Below, one piece after another: positions 6,887 through 15,551 of a stretch of 63,384 bases of DNA. Source of the stretch: Rhodoferax sp. (GTDB lineage: Bacteria > Pseudomonadota > Gammaproteobacteria > Burkholderiales > Burkholderiaceae_C); the NCBI RefSeq assembly GCF_030697375.1, contig NZ_JAUYQD010000100.1, forward strand, positions 1 through 63,384. Reading direction: 5' to 3'. Made by a program: the position numbers and the translations under genes. Under the pieces are notes generated by a model. It saw only the letters and a list, made by a program, of their open reading frames with translations, was not told the origin of the DNA and did not search any database. Each line of letters starts with the position of its first letter. Within the stretch, counting starts at the first letter, position 1.

Positions 6887-8866
6887 TTAGTTTTTGGAAA
6901 ACCCCAGTTGCTCCCGGAGTTGTTTTTGCATGAAGGCCAAATGGCTGCGTTGCTTGCTGGAAAGCTTGCCCGCACTTTTCTGAGATGACCACTGCAGGAG
7001 GCGGATCTTCAGTTTGGCGCTCACCCCATGGGGCAGGGCGGCCACCAAGGGCTTCAGCCAGGGGGGCGTAAATTTGACAATCAGCTCTTCTTCCAGCGAC
7101 ACGTAAGCCTGTGCGCTGCCCTGGGCGCCTTGCCGGCCCGCCCGTCCAAAAAGCTGCCAGTCGATGCGGGACGACTCATGGGCCTCGAACATCATGACCT
7201 GCAAGCCGCCCGCTGCTTCCACTTCCGGCGATATTTTGATATCCGTTCCCCGGCCCGCCATGTTGGTTGCGACCGTGACGCAGCCGAACTCCCCGGCCTG
7301 GGCCACCACCTGGGCTTCGAATTCGTGCTCTTTGGCATTGAGCACGGTGCAGTCGATGCCTTTGCTGCGCACGATGCCTGCGATTTCCTCGCTGTCCAAA
7401 ATGCGCCGTGTGCCGACCAACACCGGAAGCCTTTGCTGGTGCAGCGCTTCAATGCGGTGGACAAACCCGATCAGCTTTTCTTCCCGTGTTGCATAGGTCT
7501 GTTTGGGCAAGATGTGCAAGCGGCTGGGACTGCGCGGTGGAATTCTCAGGATGAACAGGCCAAACGTCTTCCAAAGCTCCATGTCCAGCCCGTGCAATGT
7601 GCCGCTGGCACCGCTGAGGCGGTGGTAGTGGCGAAAAAACTCCTGGAAGGTCATGCGGGCCGAGATTTTCGTCAGAGGGGTCAACTCAACACCGACACGG
7701 GCTTCAATGGATTGGTGAATGCCATGGCTCCAAGACCGCCCAGGCATGCTGCGGCCGGTGCTTTCGTCCACAATGATGACCTCACCCTCTTTGACGATGT
7801 AGTGGCGGTCCAGCTGAAATACCTCACGGGCCATGACCGCCAGGCTGAAGATGTCTTCACGCCGGGTGGGCACCTGCCAGTAGCTGCTGAATTGCGCGGC
7901 CAGAGATTCGATTTTGCGTTTCCCGCTTTCGGTGAAGTGCACCGCGTTTCCCGCTTTCGCATACAGCGTGTAGTGCTCTTGAAGGCGCAGTTCCTCCACC
8001 AGATGCCGCGCCAATCGGATGGCGGTGAGCATGCTGGCTTTGTCTTCTTCGGGGCTTGCGATGATCAGGGGCGTGGTGGCTTCATCGATCAAAATGCCGT
8101 CCGCTTCGTCGATGATGACCGCGTGCAGCCCCCGCATGACCGGGTGCTTGTCCGGGCTGGCGTTCTGCAGATGCCACAGCCGGCGGCGTACCGGGTCCCT
8201 CGCCCCCAACAGCAGCAAGTCGTCCCGAAGAAAATCGGCCAAAAATTGTTTGGCGGTGGCATACACCATGGATTGCCGGTAGCAGTGTGCCAGGGCATGG
8301 GTGGGGGTCTCTCCCGTGATGGCGGCAACCGTCAGCCCACACGCGCCATACAGGGGCGACATCAATTCGGCATCGCGCGCGGCGAGGTAGTCATTGGAGG
8401 TCACGACGTGCAAGGGTTTGCCGGCCCATGCGATCAGGACCGCCGCAAGCGCCACCGCCAGGGTTTTGCCCTCGCCGGGCGCCAGTTGAATCAGGTAGCC
8501 CTCGGTCATGGCCAGGGCCGCCAACAATTGGGGAAAAGACGCCCGTTGTCCCTGGGTATGGCAGGCCATTCGGGTGACGGCCTCCAAGGCCTGAATTTTC
8601 ACCCGGAGGGTGGCTTCGCAGGGGGCAAGCCCTTGCAGTTGGTGCACCGCACGCCGAGCTGCAGCAAGGTCTTGGGGTGATGGGGGCGCAATGCCGGATG
8701 GGGACTCGGGAAGTCCGGCATGCAAGGCGTCCACGGCTTGCCATAGTTTGCGGTGGCCCTGGCCCGTTTGGTGGCGGGCCAGGGCCAGCCAACCCTGCAG
8801 GCTATACCAGGGTGTCAAGGACGGATTGCGCGGGGCGTGCCAATGGGGTGGGGCGGGAGCAGGCAT
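6887..8866 (-). CDS. Short SecA-like translocation ATPase (SecA paralogue)
   Basis: 659 residues against ~830-930 for housekeeping SecA. The motor is intact: Walker A APGEGKT (129-135), DEADGILIDEATTPLIIA (253-270), VIIVDESTGRSMPGRSWSHG (363-382), TFQEFFRHYHRLSGASGT (406-423), VGTRRILDSEEI (484-495), ATNMAGRGTDI (533-543) and RIDWQLFGRAGRQG (567-580). The stretch between the DEAD box and VDESTG is ~114 residues, clearly shorter than in canonical SecA, so the preprotein-crosslinking domain is reduced. Only ~60 residues follow the motor, so the helical scaffold/wing and C-terminal zinc region are largely missing. It is the last gene of a five-gene operon, 8 bp after the M50-HlyD gene. It is probably a dedicated motor for export of a specific substrate, not general Sec. 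Confidence 0.9.
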   Translation of the reverse strand: MPAPAPPHWHAPRNPSLTPWYSLQGWLALARHQTGQGHRKLWQAVDALHAGLPESPSGIAPPSPQDLAAARRAVHQLQGLAPCEATLRVKIQALEAVTRMACHTQGQRASFPQLLAALAMTEGYLIQLAPGEGKTLAVALAAVLIAWAGKPLHVVTSNDYLAARDAELMSPLYGACGLTVAAITGETPTHALAHCYRQSMVYATAKQFLADFLRDDLLLLGARDPVRRRLWHLQNASPDKHPVMRGLHAVIIDEADGILIDEATTPLIIASPEEDKASMLTAIRLARHLVEELRLQEHYTLYAKAGNAVHFTESGKRKIESLAAQFSSYWQVPTRREDIFSLAVMAREVFQLDRHYIVKEGEVIIVDESTGRSMPGRSWSHGIHQSIEARVGVELTPLTKISARMTFQEFFRHYHRLSGASGTLHGLDMELWKTFGLFILRIPPRSPSRLHILPKQTYATREEKLIGFVHRIEALHQQRLPVLVGTRRILDSEEIAGIVRSKGIDCTVLNAKEHEFEAQVVAQAGEFGCVTVATNMAGRGTDIKISPEVEAAGGLQVMMFEAHESSRIDWQLFGRAGRQGAQGSAQAYVSLEEELIVKFTPPWLKPLVAALPHGVSAKLKIRLLQWSSQKSAGKLSSKQRSHLAFMQKQLREQLGFSKN

Positions 8867-8874
8867 AGCCAGAA

Positions 8875-11028
8875 TCAGAGTGCGTACCGTTTCTGCACCA
8901 GTTGCTTGACCGCCCGGTAGGCCTGCACGTAGAGCGGCTGCGATGCGAGTTCAATGCGCAGCGTGCCAGACAGGCCGTGCAGCACCGTCATTTCGCGCAA
9001 GTGCGCCGCGGGTATGTCGGCGCGCAAAAGGTAGAAGCTTTCCTTGGCCCGGTCCCCGGCCGGTTCGTTCGTATTGACCGCGATCTCCCCGCCACCGAGC
9101 CAGCCCAGGGCGACCGAAGGCAGGCGCTGGCTTTGGTAGGGAATGATCGTCACCAGAGGCAGCAGCACATTGAAGTCTGCCTGCCCCGCCAAGCGCAGCT
9201 CGGTTTTTTTGAATGCTTGCTTGAAAAGAAAATCGGCTTCCTCTTGGGCCACGATGGCCACGAACCGGAAGCTGCGCCGGTCCACGATCTCACCCAAGGC
9301 AAACCCGCGTTGCTGCCAGGAGCCCACCAACTCGTGGAGTTCCGGGGCGACCCATTCCCCGTCTTGGTCGGAGACCACGTCCAAACGCTCCAGTTGCTCC
9401 TGCAGGTCCTGCAGCCGTGCATCCAGTGCATCGAGTTTTTGTTGAAAGGCCTCCAGTTCACTGTGGGACCGGTGGAGCGCCTGGCGGTACTGGACCTGGG
9501 CTTCCTCCCTGGCATGTTCAACCATGCGGATGTCCGATTGCAGATCGGGGTTTTGAAAGCTGGCGATGCGTTGTCCCTTGCGCACCCGGTCGCCATGGCG
9601 TGCGTACAGCGTGTCGAGTTTGCCCGGTGTTTGCAGGTACAGATGGCTGGAATCATTGGCTTGCAGGATTCCCTGTGTCTTGATTGCATCTGGAAAGGGA
9701 ATTACGGCGCTCACCACGACCAGTGCAACGCCGATGGCTGCCGTGGTGCCTAGGGCGCGTTGTCGGTTGGCCTGCGTGGCGTTGCCACGCAAATGCTTGC
9801 CCAACTGGTACAGCGGGGCAATCAGCTTGCCATAGAGGGTCATGCCCAGCACCAGAAGCCCCAGTGGCAGCCACTGGTCCAGCAAAAACAGGCTGATGCC
9901 CAGCGTCACGACCATGAGGTAAACGAAACTGAGCAGGCCGTACAGCGTTAACCAGTACCACTCGCGTTCATCGCTGGCTTTGCTCTGGGCCGCAATCGTG
10001 CCCAACAGGTAGCGATCGCCAAAATACTTCCATTGCTGCTGCGCTTTTTGGTACAGATTGGGTATTTCAGCAAAGTCGCTCAACATGTAATAGGCATCAA
10101 AGCGCAGCAGCGGGTTGCCATTGAACAAGATGCTGGAGACAGAGCCGATCAGCATCACATTGAAAGCCAGGCTATGGGTCAGGCCGGGCCCGGTATTGGC
10201 CCAGACCAGGGCCCCTGCGGCCGCAAAAAAGAACTCAATTGCCATGCCGGCAAAGCTGACGTAAATCCGGTGCCAGCGGTTGGGAAATCCCCAACTGCTG
10301 GTCGCATCCACATAGGGCAGGGGTGTCAACAGCAAAAACATGACACCAAAGGTCCGCACCTCGCCGCCAAACCGTTTGCAGACAAACGCGTGTCCGGCTT
10401 CGTGAAACAGCTTCAATGAACCCAGGCAGACGTACAGCCAGGGCAAATTGCCAAGGGATAAGACCCCTTCGGACTGGTCTATGAGCGCACTGCGGTGGTT
10501 AAAGGCCGTCAGAAGGCCCCCTAGCATCACCATGAGCCACACCGCAAACGCGCCCCAACCGGTCAACATCAGGACCAGAGGCTGGATGCGCTTGAGCCAG
10601 GGGTCCGGGTTCCACAGCGGAATTCGGACGTAAAGGAAGGAGGCCAGTTTTCCCAAGACTTCCTTGTTCTTTTGCTTCTTATAACGTTCGATGATGGCTT
10701 CGTTGTCGGGCTGCTGCAAGGAGTAAAGCAAATTCGACAGGTGCAATTGGGAGAGCAGCTGGATGACCTCTTCCTGGCTGGGCGCATCCTCAGGGTGGTG
10801 GTTGACAAACTCTTCCCAGACCTCTTCGACCGTTTTGCTGGTTTGCAAGCTGCGGATGAAGTTGCAGGCCTGCGCAGAGGCACGGAAGTAGCGCTGGGTG
10901 TAGGTGTCCTGCAGCACATGCCAGGTTTGGCCACGAAAACTCTGGGCCTTGACTTCCACACTGGGCAGCAGGGCCACACGCAGGCCGGACACCCGAAACC
11001 ATGAGTCGCTGAAGATCGTGGAGGCCAT
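8875..11028 (-). CDS. PqqD-like / M50 site-2 protease / HlyD-type adaptor fusion
   Basis: 717 residues in three parts. Residues ~20-105 form a winged-helix, PqqD-like domain (WHVLQD, IRSLQTSKTVEEVWEE). Residues ~145-445 are a multi-pass membrane metalloprotease domain with HEAGH at 209-213 and a second motif NGNPLLRFDAYY at 303-314 (Asp311), the M50 signature with Ala in place of the usual Gly after Asp. Residues ~450-717 resemble a membrane-fusion adaptor: a lipoyl-like hairpin (HLYLQTPGKLDTLYARHGDRVRKGQ region), a coiled coil at ~500-550 and a C-terminal beta domain. It is probably an inner-membrane protein that joins intramembrane proteolysis or a protease-derived scaffold to an export channel. 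It lies 21 bp after the GAF-HlyD gene and 8 bp before the SecA-like gene. Confidence 0.88.
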   Translation of the reverse strand: MASTIFSDSWFRVSGLRVALLPSVEVKAQSFRGQTWHVLQDTYTQRYFRASAQACNFIRSLQTSKTVEEVWEEFVNHHPEDAPSQEEVIQLLSQLHLSNLLYSLQQPDNEAIIERYKKQKNKEVLGKLASFLYVRIPLWNPDPWLKRIQPLVLMLTGWGAFAVWLMVMLGGLLTAFNHRSALIDQSEGVLSLGNLPWLYVCLGSLKLFHEAGHAFVCKRFGGEVRTFGVMFLLLTPLPYVDATSSWGFPNRWHRIYVSFAGMAIEFFFAAAGALVWANTGPGLTHSLAFNVMLIGSVSSILFNGNPLLRFDAYYMLSDFAEIPNLYQKAQQQWKYFGDRYLLGTIAAQSKASDEREWYWLTLYGLLSFVYLMVVTLGISLFLLDQWLPLGLLVLGMTLYGKLIAPLYQLGKHLRGNATQANRQRALGTTAAIGVALVVVSAVIPFPDAIKTQGILQANDSSHLYLQTPGKLDTLYARHGDRVRKGQRIASFQNPDLQSDIRMVEHAREEAQVQYRQALHRSHSELEAFQQKLDALDARLQDLQEQLERLDVVSDQDGEWVAPELHELVGSWQQRGFALGEIVDRRSFRFVAIVAQEEADFLFKQAFKKTELRLAGQADFNVLLPLVTIIPYQSQRLPSVALGWLGGGEIAVNTNEPAGDRAKESFYLLRADIPAAHLREMTVLHGLSGTLRIELASQPLYVQAYRAVKQLVQKRYAL

Positions 11029-11049
11029 ATCAGACGCGTTGTAGGACAG

Positions 11050-12918
11050 CTACCACCAAAGCATGAGCCGCAGGTTGTCTACCACACGGTGCGTCAGGAT
11101 CCACACAATGCTTTTGTCGCCGACATCAATACGGGCCAGGCCTGTCATGCCAGGGCGCCACCAGGCTTGCGGTGCTTCCAGCAATTCGGCGGTAATCATG
11201 AATTGGTTGCCTTCCTGGCCTTTGACTTGCGCCACAGGAATCACCGAACTCACCCGGATGGGAATGTTGTGGTCCGCATGGCTGAGCAAGGCCACTTCTC
11301 CGCTGGCGCCGGCTTGGATATGCCGCATCTGCCGTTCTGAAACCATCAGCGTGGCGTACAGGCCTTCGACCTTGGCAAGCTTGAAAATCCGGTCTCCTTT
11401 TTTAACCGGAGCCCCCAGCAGGTCCTTTCTTTCGCCCTCCACGATCACCCCTTCGAAGGGCGCTTTGCTCTGGGCCTGCTGCAAATAGCTTTCTATGCGC
11501 TGGGCTTTGGCCAGCGACTGCTCCAGGCGGGCTTGTGCAATTTCTGTTTCGGCCAGATGCCCTTCGGCGCGGCTCTTGTTGACCTCGGTTTCCGCGCGGC
11601 TGATTTCGGCCCCCAGTTCGGAGTGCTGCTGTTCCAGCTCTCGGGTGTCCAGGGATACCAGCAGGGCGCCTTCTTTGACCAGGTCGCCTGCCGTGGCGTG
11701 CACCTGGTCAATGCGGCCATCAAATTGCGCACTGATCAGGCGGGTCGCTTCGGTGTTGAGCTGCGCACTCGCATCCACCCGGTAATGCCAGCTACCCAGC
11801 ACCAGGTACAGCAGCAGGCCCGTGAGGATTACGGTCACCAGTTTGAAGGTGCCGTGTTCCGGTCCAAACACCGCTTCCGACAGGGTGTGCAGGTAGCGGG
11901 TCAGGCGGCGCTGGGGGCCCAGTGAGCGCAGCCTTAAATCAGACAGCCTGGGTTCAATGAGTTCCAAGGACAGTTGCAGGTGGTCCAGCTCTGGATCGGC
12001 CAAGGTGGCCGCCGAAAACGCCAGCAACAAAACGGCATGTGTCATGCCCTGCGCATTCCGAATGGGGAGCGCCACAACCCGCTCCACCTGCATCTCCTTG
12101 GCGTATTCAGCCATTCCCTGGTGGTCCAGTTCTCCATGGTCGGACGCCGGCCACCAGACTTCATGGCCCTGCAAGATGGCCGCAGACAAGGCATTTTCAA
12201 TCAGCTGGGTTTGGCGGGAGTTGCGCTCAAACCGGTCCAGGTGGCTGATGGCGACCACCTCGGTGCGTTGTGCGTCTACCCAGCCGAGGCTGGCCTGGGT
12301 CAATGTCCACGCACTGGTTACGCCATTGACCAAGGTCAGGCATGCGGAATCAAAGCTGTTTTGCTGCATGACCTCCGCCGCCAGGCCCAGCATGCCGGTC
12401 AGCCCCGAGGGTGTCGCACTGGCGGTGGTGTGTGCGCTGCTGGGGCCAAAGTGGGTGCACAAGAGGGCGCGCAAGGTCAATTCGTTGAGTTGCGGGCGTT
12501 CTTGCGTTTTGATGTTCAAGACCAAAAAGCTGGAGGCCAAGCCTTGCAAGGCCACCACCAGGACCAGCCACGTTTGCCCATCCGGGGCCTGTGCCGGGGC
12601 CTGGGCATAACCGTTGGCAGACGCCCTGGCCAGCAAGTCCATGCCCGGCGGCAGCGCTTGCAGAGGCGACCAGCTGGGCAGTTCCGAGGACCGCCCCAGC
12701 AGTTCAATGCTGTCAGAGGGTGGGCTTTGCCGGATGATGGCCGAATGGCTGGCTTTGCACAAATGGCGGATCAGCAGACAGTAGCGATCCCAATCCAGCT
12801 CGGACTGCGGAGTTTTGAGAAGCTGGTGCAGTTGTTCAATCAGGGTGCGCGCATCCAATGCCCCATGGGATGCGGTGCCGGAGTGGTCTGCGGTTGACGG
12901 GGATGGCGCTGTATTCAC
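11050..12918 (-). CDS. GAF domain-HlyD membrane-fusion protein fusion
   Basis: 622 residues. The N-terminal ~340 residues are cytoplasmic and contain a GAF-like domain at roughly 170-330, preceded by a second, more divergent alpha/beta sensor-like region (40-160). A single membrane helix lies at about 358-376. The periplasmic C-terminal part is an HlyD/AcrA-type adaptor: lipoyl halves around FDGRIDQVHATAGDLVKEG and APFEGVIVEGE, a coiled-coil hairpin at ~425-480, and a beta-barrel ending near IDVGDKSIVW. The start is a GTG codon. GAF domains bind small ligands or act as sensors, so the adaptor may respond to a cytoplasmic signal. Its position, between the soluble HlyD-type gene and the M50-HlyD gene, suggests that it belongs to the same transenvelope complex. 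Confidence 0.87.
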   Translation of the reverse strand: MNTAPSPSTADHSGTASHGALDARTLIEQLHQLLKTPQSELDWDRYCLLIRHLCKASHSAIIRQSPPSDSIELLGRSSELPSWSPLQALPPGMDLLARASANGYAQAPAQAPDGQTWLVLVVALQGLASSFLVLNIKTQERPQLNELTLRALLCTHFGPSSAHTTASATPSGLTGMLGLAAEVMQQNSFDSACLTLVNGVTSAWTLTQASLGWVDAQRTEVVAISHLDRFERNSRQTQLIENALSAAILQGHEVWWPASDHGELDHQGMAEYAKEMQVERVVALPIRNAQGMTHAVLLLAFSAATLADPELDHLQLSLELIEPRLSDLRLRSLGPQRRLTRYLHTLSEAVFGPEHGTFKLVTVILTGLLLYLVLGSWHYRVDASAQLNTEATRLISAQFDGRIDQVHATAGDLVKEGALLVSLDTRELEQQHSELGAEISRAETEVNKSRAEGHLAETEIAQARLEQSLAKAQRIESYLQQAQSKAPFEGVIVEGERKDLLGAPVKKGDRIFKLAKVEGLYATLMVSERQMRHIQAGASGEVALLSHADHNIPIRVSSVIPVAQVKGQEGNQFMITAELLEAPQAWWRPGMTGLARIDVGDKSIVWILTHRVVDNLRLMLWW

Positions 12919-12952
12919 CGGGTGGGTTCTTTCGTCTGGTCAAAACAGGCGG

Positions 12953-13819
12953 TCAGTTACGCGGTGCACCGGATTTGAGTTCGATACTGCCTTTGATCCC
13001 CGGCTTGATGCTCAACTGGGGGTTGGCGAAGGTGATCTTGATTTCCACCAGCCCGCTGGCGGGGTCTGCCACCGGTGAAATGAAGGTGATACGCCCCGTG
13101 GTTTGACTGACTGTGCTGCCACTCTCCAGCGCAATATTTTGGGAGGCTCCAACTTTGAGCCCCCCGACTTCCTTGTGCGGAATCGCCAGATGCAGCACAG
13201 CCGTTGAAGGGTCTACCAGCAAAATAATGGCGTCCCCTGGCTTGGCCCATTCGCCCACCTGGGGGATGACCTTGGTCACGATGCCATTGATGGGTGCGGT
13301 GATATGGCGCTGCAGGCGCTCTCGTTCGGCGGATTCGTAGTCCAGGCGCTCGCGTTTTTTTTGTGCGACGAGTTGGTCGACGCGGCCTTTCGATGCCAGA
13401 TATTCAGCCTCCAGCCGGAGCAGCTCATCTTTGCTGACGGAACCGGTTTGCTTGAAAACGGCCTGTGCGTCGTTGAAAAGCGTGGACAAAATGGAAGTTC
13501 GCTCGCGGGCGGCAAGCAATTCGCTCTGGTCCTCGAAGATCACTTTGCGCCTGTCACTCTCGATGGTCTGAAGCCGGTCATCCAGCAGCAGCAGTGTTTG
13601 GTCCGCCTTGACATATTGCCCGGGAGCAACCAGCCGCTGCATGACCAGGCCAGCAACCCCTGCGCTGAGGGTGATGTCATGCAGTGGATACACCAAGCCG
13701 GAAATGGTCCGCGCCTGGGCGCCGCAGGCGTGTACCAGCAGCGCAAAACAGAATGCGCTGGCGGGCCAGTGGCCGCGCCACGGCACCTTTGCAGGGGGCT
13801 TGCCGGAAGTGACATTCAT
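12953..13819 (-). CDS. HlyD-type periplasmic adaptor protein
   Basis: 288 residues. A signal peptide ends around HACGAQA, so the mature protein is periplasmic with no membrane anchor. The lipoyl motifs are VAGLVMQRLVAPGQYVKADQ and ITAPINGIVTKVIPQVGEW, separated by a coiled-coil hairpin of ~80 residues (about 85-165). The C-terminal beta-barrel and membrane-proximal region end in IKPGIKGSIELKSG. It is short for an RND/ABC adaptor but complete. A GAGGG ribosome-binding site lies before the ATG. The gene starts 9 bp downstream of the TolC-like gene. It probably bridges the TolC-like duct to the two membrane-bound HlyD fusions encoded downstream. Confidence 0.88.
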   Translation of the reverse strand: MNVTSGKPPAKVPWRGHWPASAFCFALLVHACGAQARTISGLVYPLHDITLSAGVAGLVMQRLVAPGQYVKADQTLLLLDDRLQTIESDRRKVIFEDQSELLAARERTSILSTLFNDAQAVFKQTGSVSKDELLRLEAEYLASKGRVDQLVAQKKRERLDYESAERERLQRHITAPINGIVTKVIPQVGEWAKPGDAIILLVDPSTAVLHLAIPHKEVGGLKVGASQNIALESGSTVSQTTGRITFISPVADPASGLVEIKITFANPQLSIKPGIKGSIELKSGAPRN

Positions 13820-13828
13820 AGTGAACCC

Positions 13829-15424
13829 TCAACGGTCAGGAAGTGCTTCGGAGATATGGATGCCATTGTCAGACAGCAGGCTGCCTTGGACGTACTGCAG
13901 CAGGGCCAGCGCCACTTCGTAGCGAATCTGGTTTTCCAGCATTCTTTGTTTGGATTCAATGTAATCGGCCTGCTTTTGAATCAAATTGCTGATCGACCCC
14001 GAGCCAATTTGCACCCTTTGCCGTTCGTTGTCAAAAATACGCTGTCGCAGTTGCACTTCTTTGCTGCTCAGGTCCAACACGCCCTGTGCGTTTTCCAGAT
14101 CGCCCTGGCGAACGGCCAGGTCGTTGGTAAAGGAGTTGCGGATAGCCTGCAGTTCCAACTCCGCTTGAGTCAGGCGCGAGCCTTGCGCCAGGAGCTGCTG
14201 CATGGCTTTTTGGTTGCCACCCACGGGAATCTCAAAATTCAGGCCCAGGTACCAGTCGGGGTAATTGCCCTGCCCCGCGGTTTTTCGGGCTTCCTCCGGT
14301 TTGTTGCTGAAGCCGGTCCCACCATAGCTCATGACCAAGTCCATGACGGGCAGTGCCTGATTGCTGGCGAAATTCAGACGTGTCTGGGCCTGTTGCTGGC
14401 GCAGCACGGCAATTTGGTACGGCGTCCACAAACGCAGCACCTGGTCTATGGGCGGTGTCGGAGACGCTGGCGGCGAATTGGAGGAATGCAGTGGCGGCGC
14501 TATGGTCATGGGCGCAAGGTCGCTCCCGAACATATTGATCGCGGTGGACAGTTTGCTGCGGGACTCCAGCAGCGCTTGCAGACTGCGTGCCAACTCCGCC
14601 TCCCGGTTGAGTACGGCGCCACGCATCTCCAACAACGCGCTGGCCGGCGCACGCCCTGCAGAAACCCGGGAGCTGGCATCCGCCATCAAGGCTTCGCTGC
14701 TGGTCATGGCCTCTTTGCGCAGCGCCACCGTTTCCTGGGCCCGGTACAGCTGCCAGTAGAGGGTCAGGCCATCAATACTCGCCTTCAAGGTCTGCTGAAC
14801 CAGCTGCTGCAAGGAGATCTGGTGCTCCAATTCCGCGATGCGCCGGTCTGTCTCTGTCACCGCACGCCCTGCGTTGCGCAGCAAGGGCTGTTTCAGCGTG
14901 ATATTGAGCAGATTGGTGTATTCGGTGTCGTACGCCGATGTCTTTGAAATGAGGTTGTTGCTTTTGCTGCTGGCCTTGTAGCTCACCGTGACTTCGGCGC
15001 CGGTGGGCAATTTGCCGCGAATCCCAAATTCGTCGTTGCGGGCGGTTTCGTCCAAAACGGCAGTGCCCGCTGTAAAGGTGTTTTGCAGGCGTTCGTCCGG
15101 TGTGCGTTGCCGATCGCGCCCCTCTTGCCGAATGCCCATGAAAAAGGTGGGCTCGTAAAGCGCCGATTCACTTTGCTCCAGATGGCGGGTGACATCGGTA
15201 TTGAGTTGGCTGAATTGAATTTCCAGATTGCGGGCCACCAGCAGCCGCAAAAAGGCGTCGGGACTTAGTTTGCTCAGCTCCGGCCCAAGGCTGGCCTGGC
15301 TGGGTGCTGGCGAAGGGGGACTTTCCGCAGGGCCGAGGTCTGGTGCCGCATGCGCACCAAGCGCCGCGCTTGCCAGCAGGGCACACGCCGCCGAGCGCAG
15401 GATCAATCCCGTCCCGTCAGACAT
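13829..15424 (-). CDS. TolC-family outer-membrane efflux/secretion duct
   Basis: 531 residues from ATG 15424, chosen because GGAAG lies 6 nt upstream; a GTG at 15439 is the alternative. A signal peptide ends near GAHAA. The mature protein has a proline-rich linker, then two repeats of long coiled-coil helices with beta strands, as in TolC/OprM (PTFFMGIRQEGRDR...EVTVSYKAS strands; AELEHQISLQQLVQQTLKASIDGLTLYWQLYRAQE helices; second half from ~345). The length matches the family. It forms the trimeric outer-membrane exit duct for tripartite pumps or type I secretion. It is the first gene of the five-gene operon. No RND pump or ABC exporter gene is nearby, so the partner is presumably the M50-HlyD/SecA-like pair. 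Confidence 0.9.
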   Translation of the reverse strand: MSDGTGLILRSAACALLASAALGAHAAPDLGPAESPPSPAPSQASLGPELSKLSPDAFLRLLVARNLEIQFSQLNTDVTRHLEQSESALYEPTFFMGIRQEGRDRQRTPDERLQNTFTAGTAVLDETARNDEFGIRGKLPTGAEVTVSYKASSKSNNLISKTSAYDTEYTNLLNITLKQPLLRNAGRAVTETDRRIAELEHQISLQQLVQQTLKASIDGLTLYWQLYRAQETVALRKEAMTSSEALMADASSRVSAGRAPASALLEMRGAVLNREAELARSLQALLESRSKLSTAINMFGSDLAPMTIAPPLHSSNSPPASPTPPIDQVLRLWTPYQIAVLRQQQAQTRLNFASNQALPVMDLVMSYGGTGFSNKPEEARKTAGQGNYPDWYLGLNFEIPVGGNQKAMQQLLAQGSRLTQAELELQAIRNSFTNDLAVRQGDLENAQGVLDLSSKEVQLRQRIFDNERQRVQIGSGSISNLIQKQADYIESKQRMLENQIRYEVALALLQYVQGSLLSDNGIHISEALPDR

Positions 15425-15463
15425 TGTTGGCTTCCACACACCGCATTGTCGTTTGCACCTGGG

Positions 15464-15492
15464 CTGTTAGAGGGGTGTTCAAAAGTCATCAA
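15464..15492 (-). promoter_or_regulatory. Candidate sigma-70 promoter of the TolC/HlyD/M50/SecA operon
   Basis: On the minus strand TTGATG (plus 15487-15492) and TAACAG (plus 15464-15469) are separated by 17 nt, a plausible -35/-10 pair about 40 bp before the TolC-like start and downstream of the sapC terminator. The -10 box is a weak match. Confidence 0.35.
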
Positions 15493-15505
15493 GCGTCAGC
15501 AATGA

Positions 15506-15539
15506 AAGCGGCGCCACCGTGTCACCCGTGGCGCCGCTT
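15506..15539 (-). terminator. Hairpin terminator after sapC
   Basis: A perfect 12-bp inverted repeat, AAGCGGCGCCAC / GTGGCGCCGCTT, with a 10-nt loop. In the minus direction it is followed by a short, weak T-rich stretch. It lies 12 bp after the sapC stop and separates sapC from the TolC operon. Confidence 0.7.
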
Positions 15540-15551
15540 GGCATTGCAGTT

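Noticed and set aside
7028..8680. 550-codon open frame on the plus strand opposite the SecA-like gene
   Set aside because: It is a GC-driven shadow of a gene with all SecA motor motifs; its translation has no domain and is rich in Gly, His, Gln and Arg.
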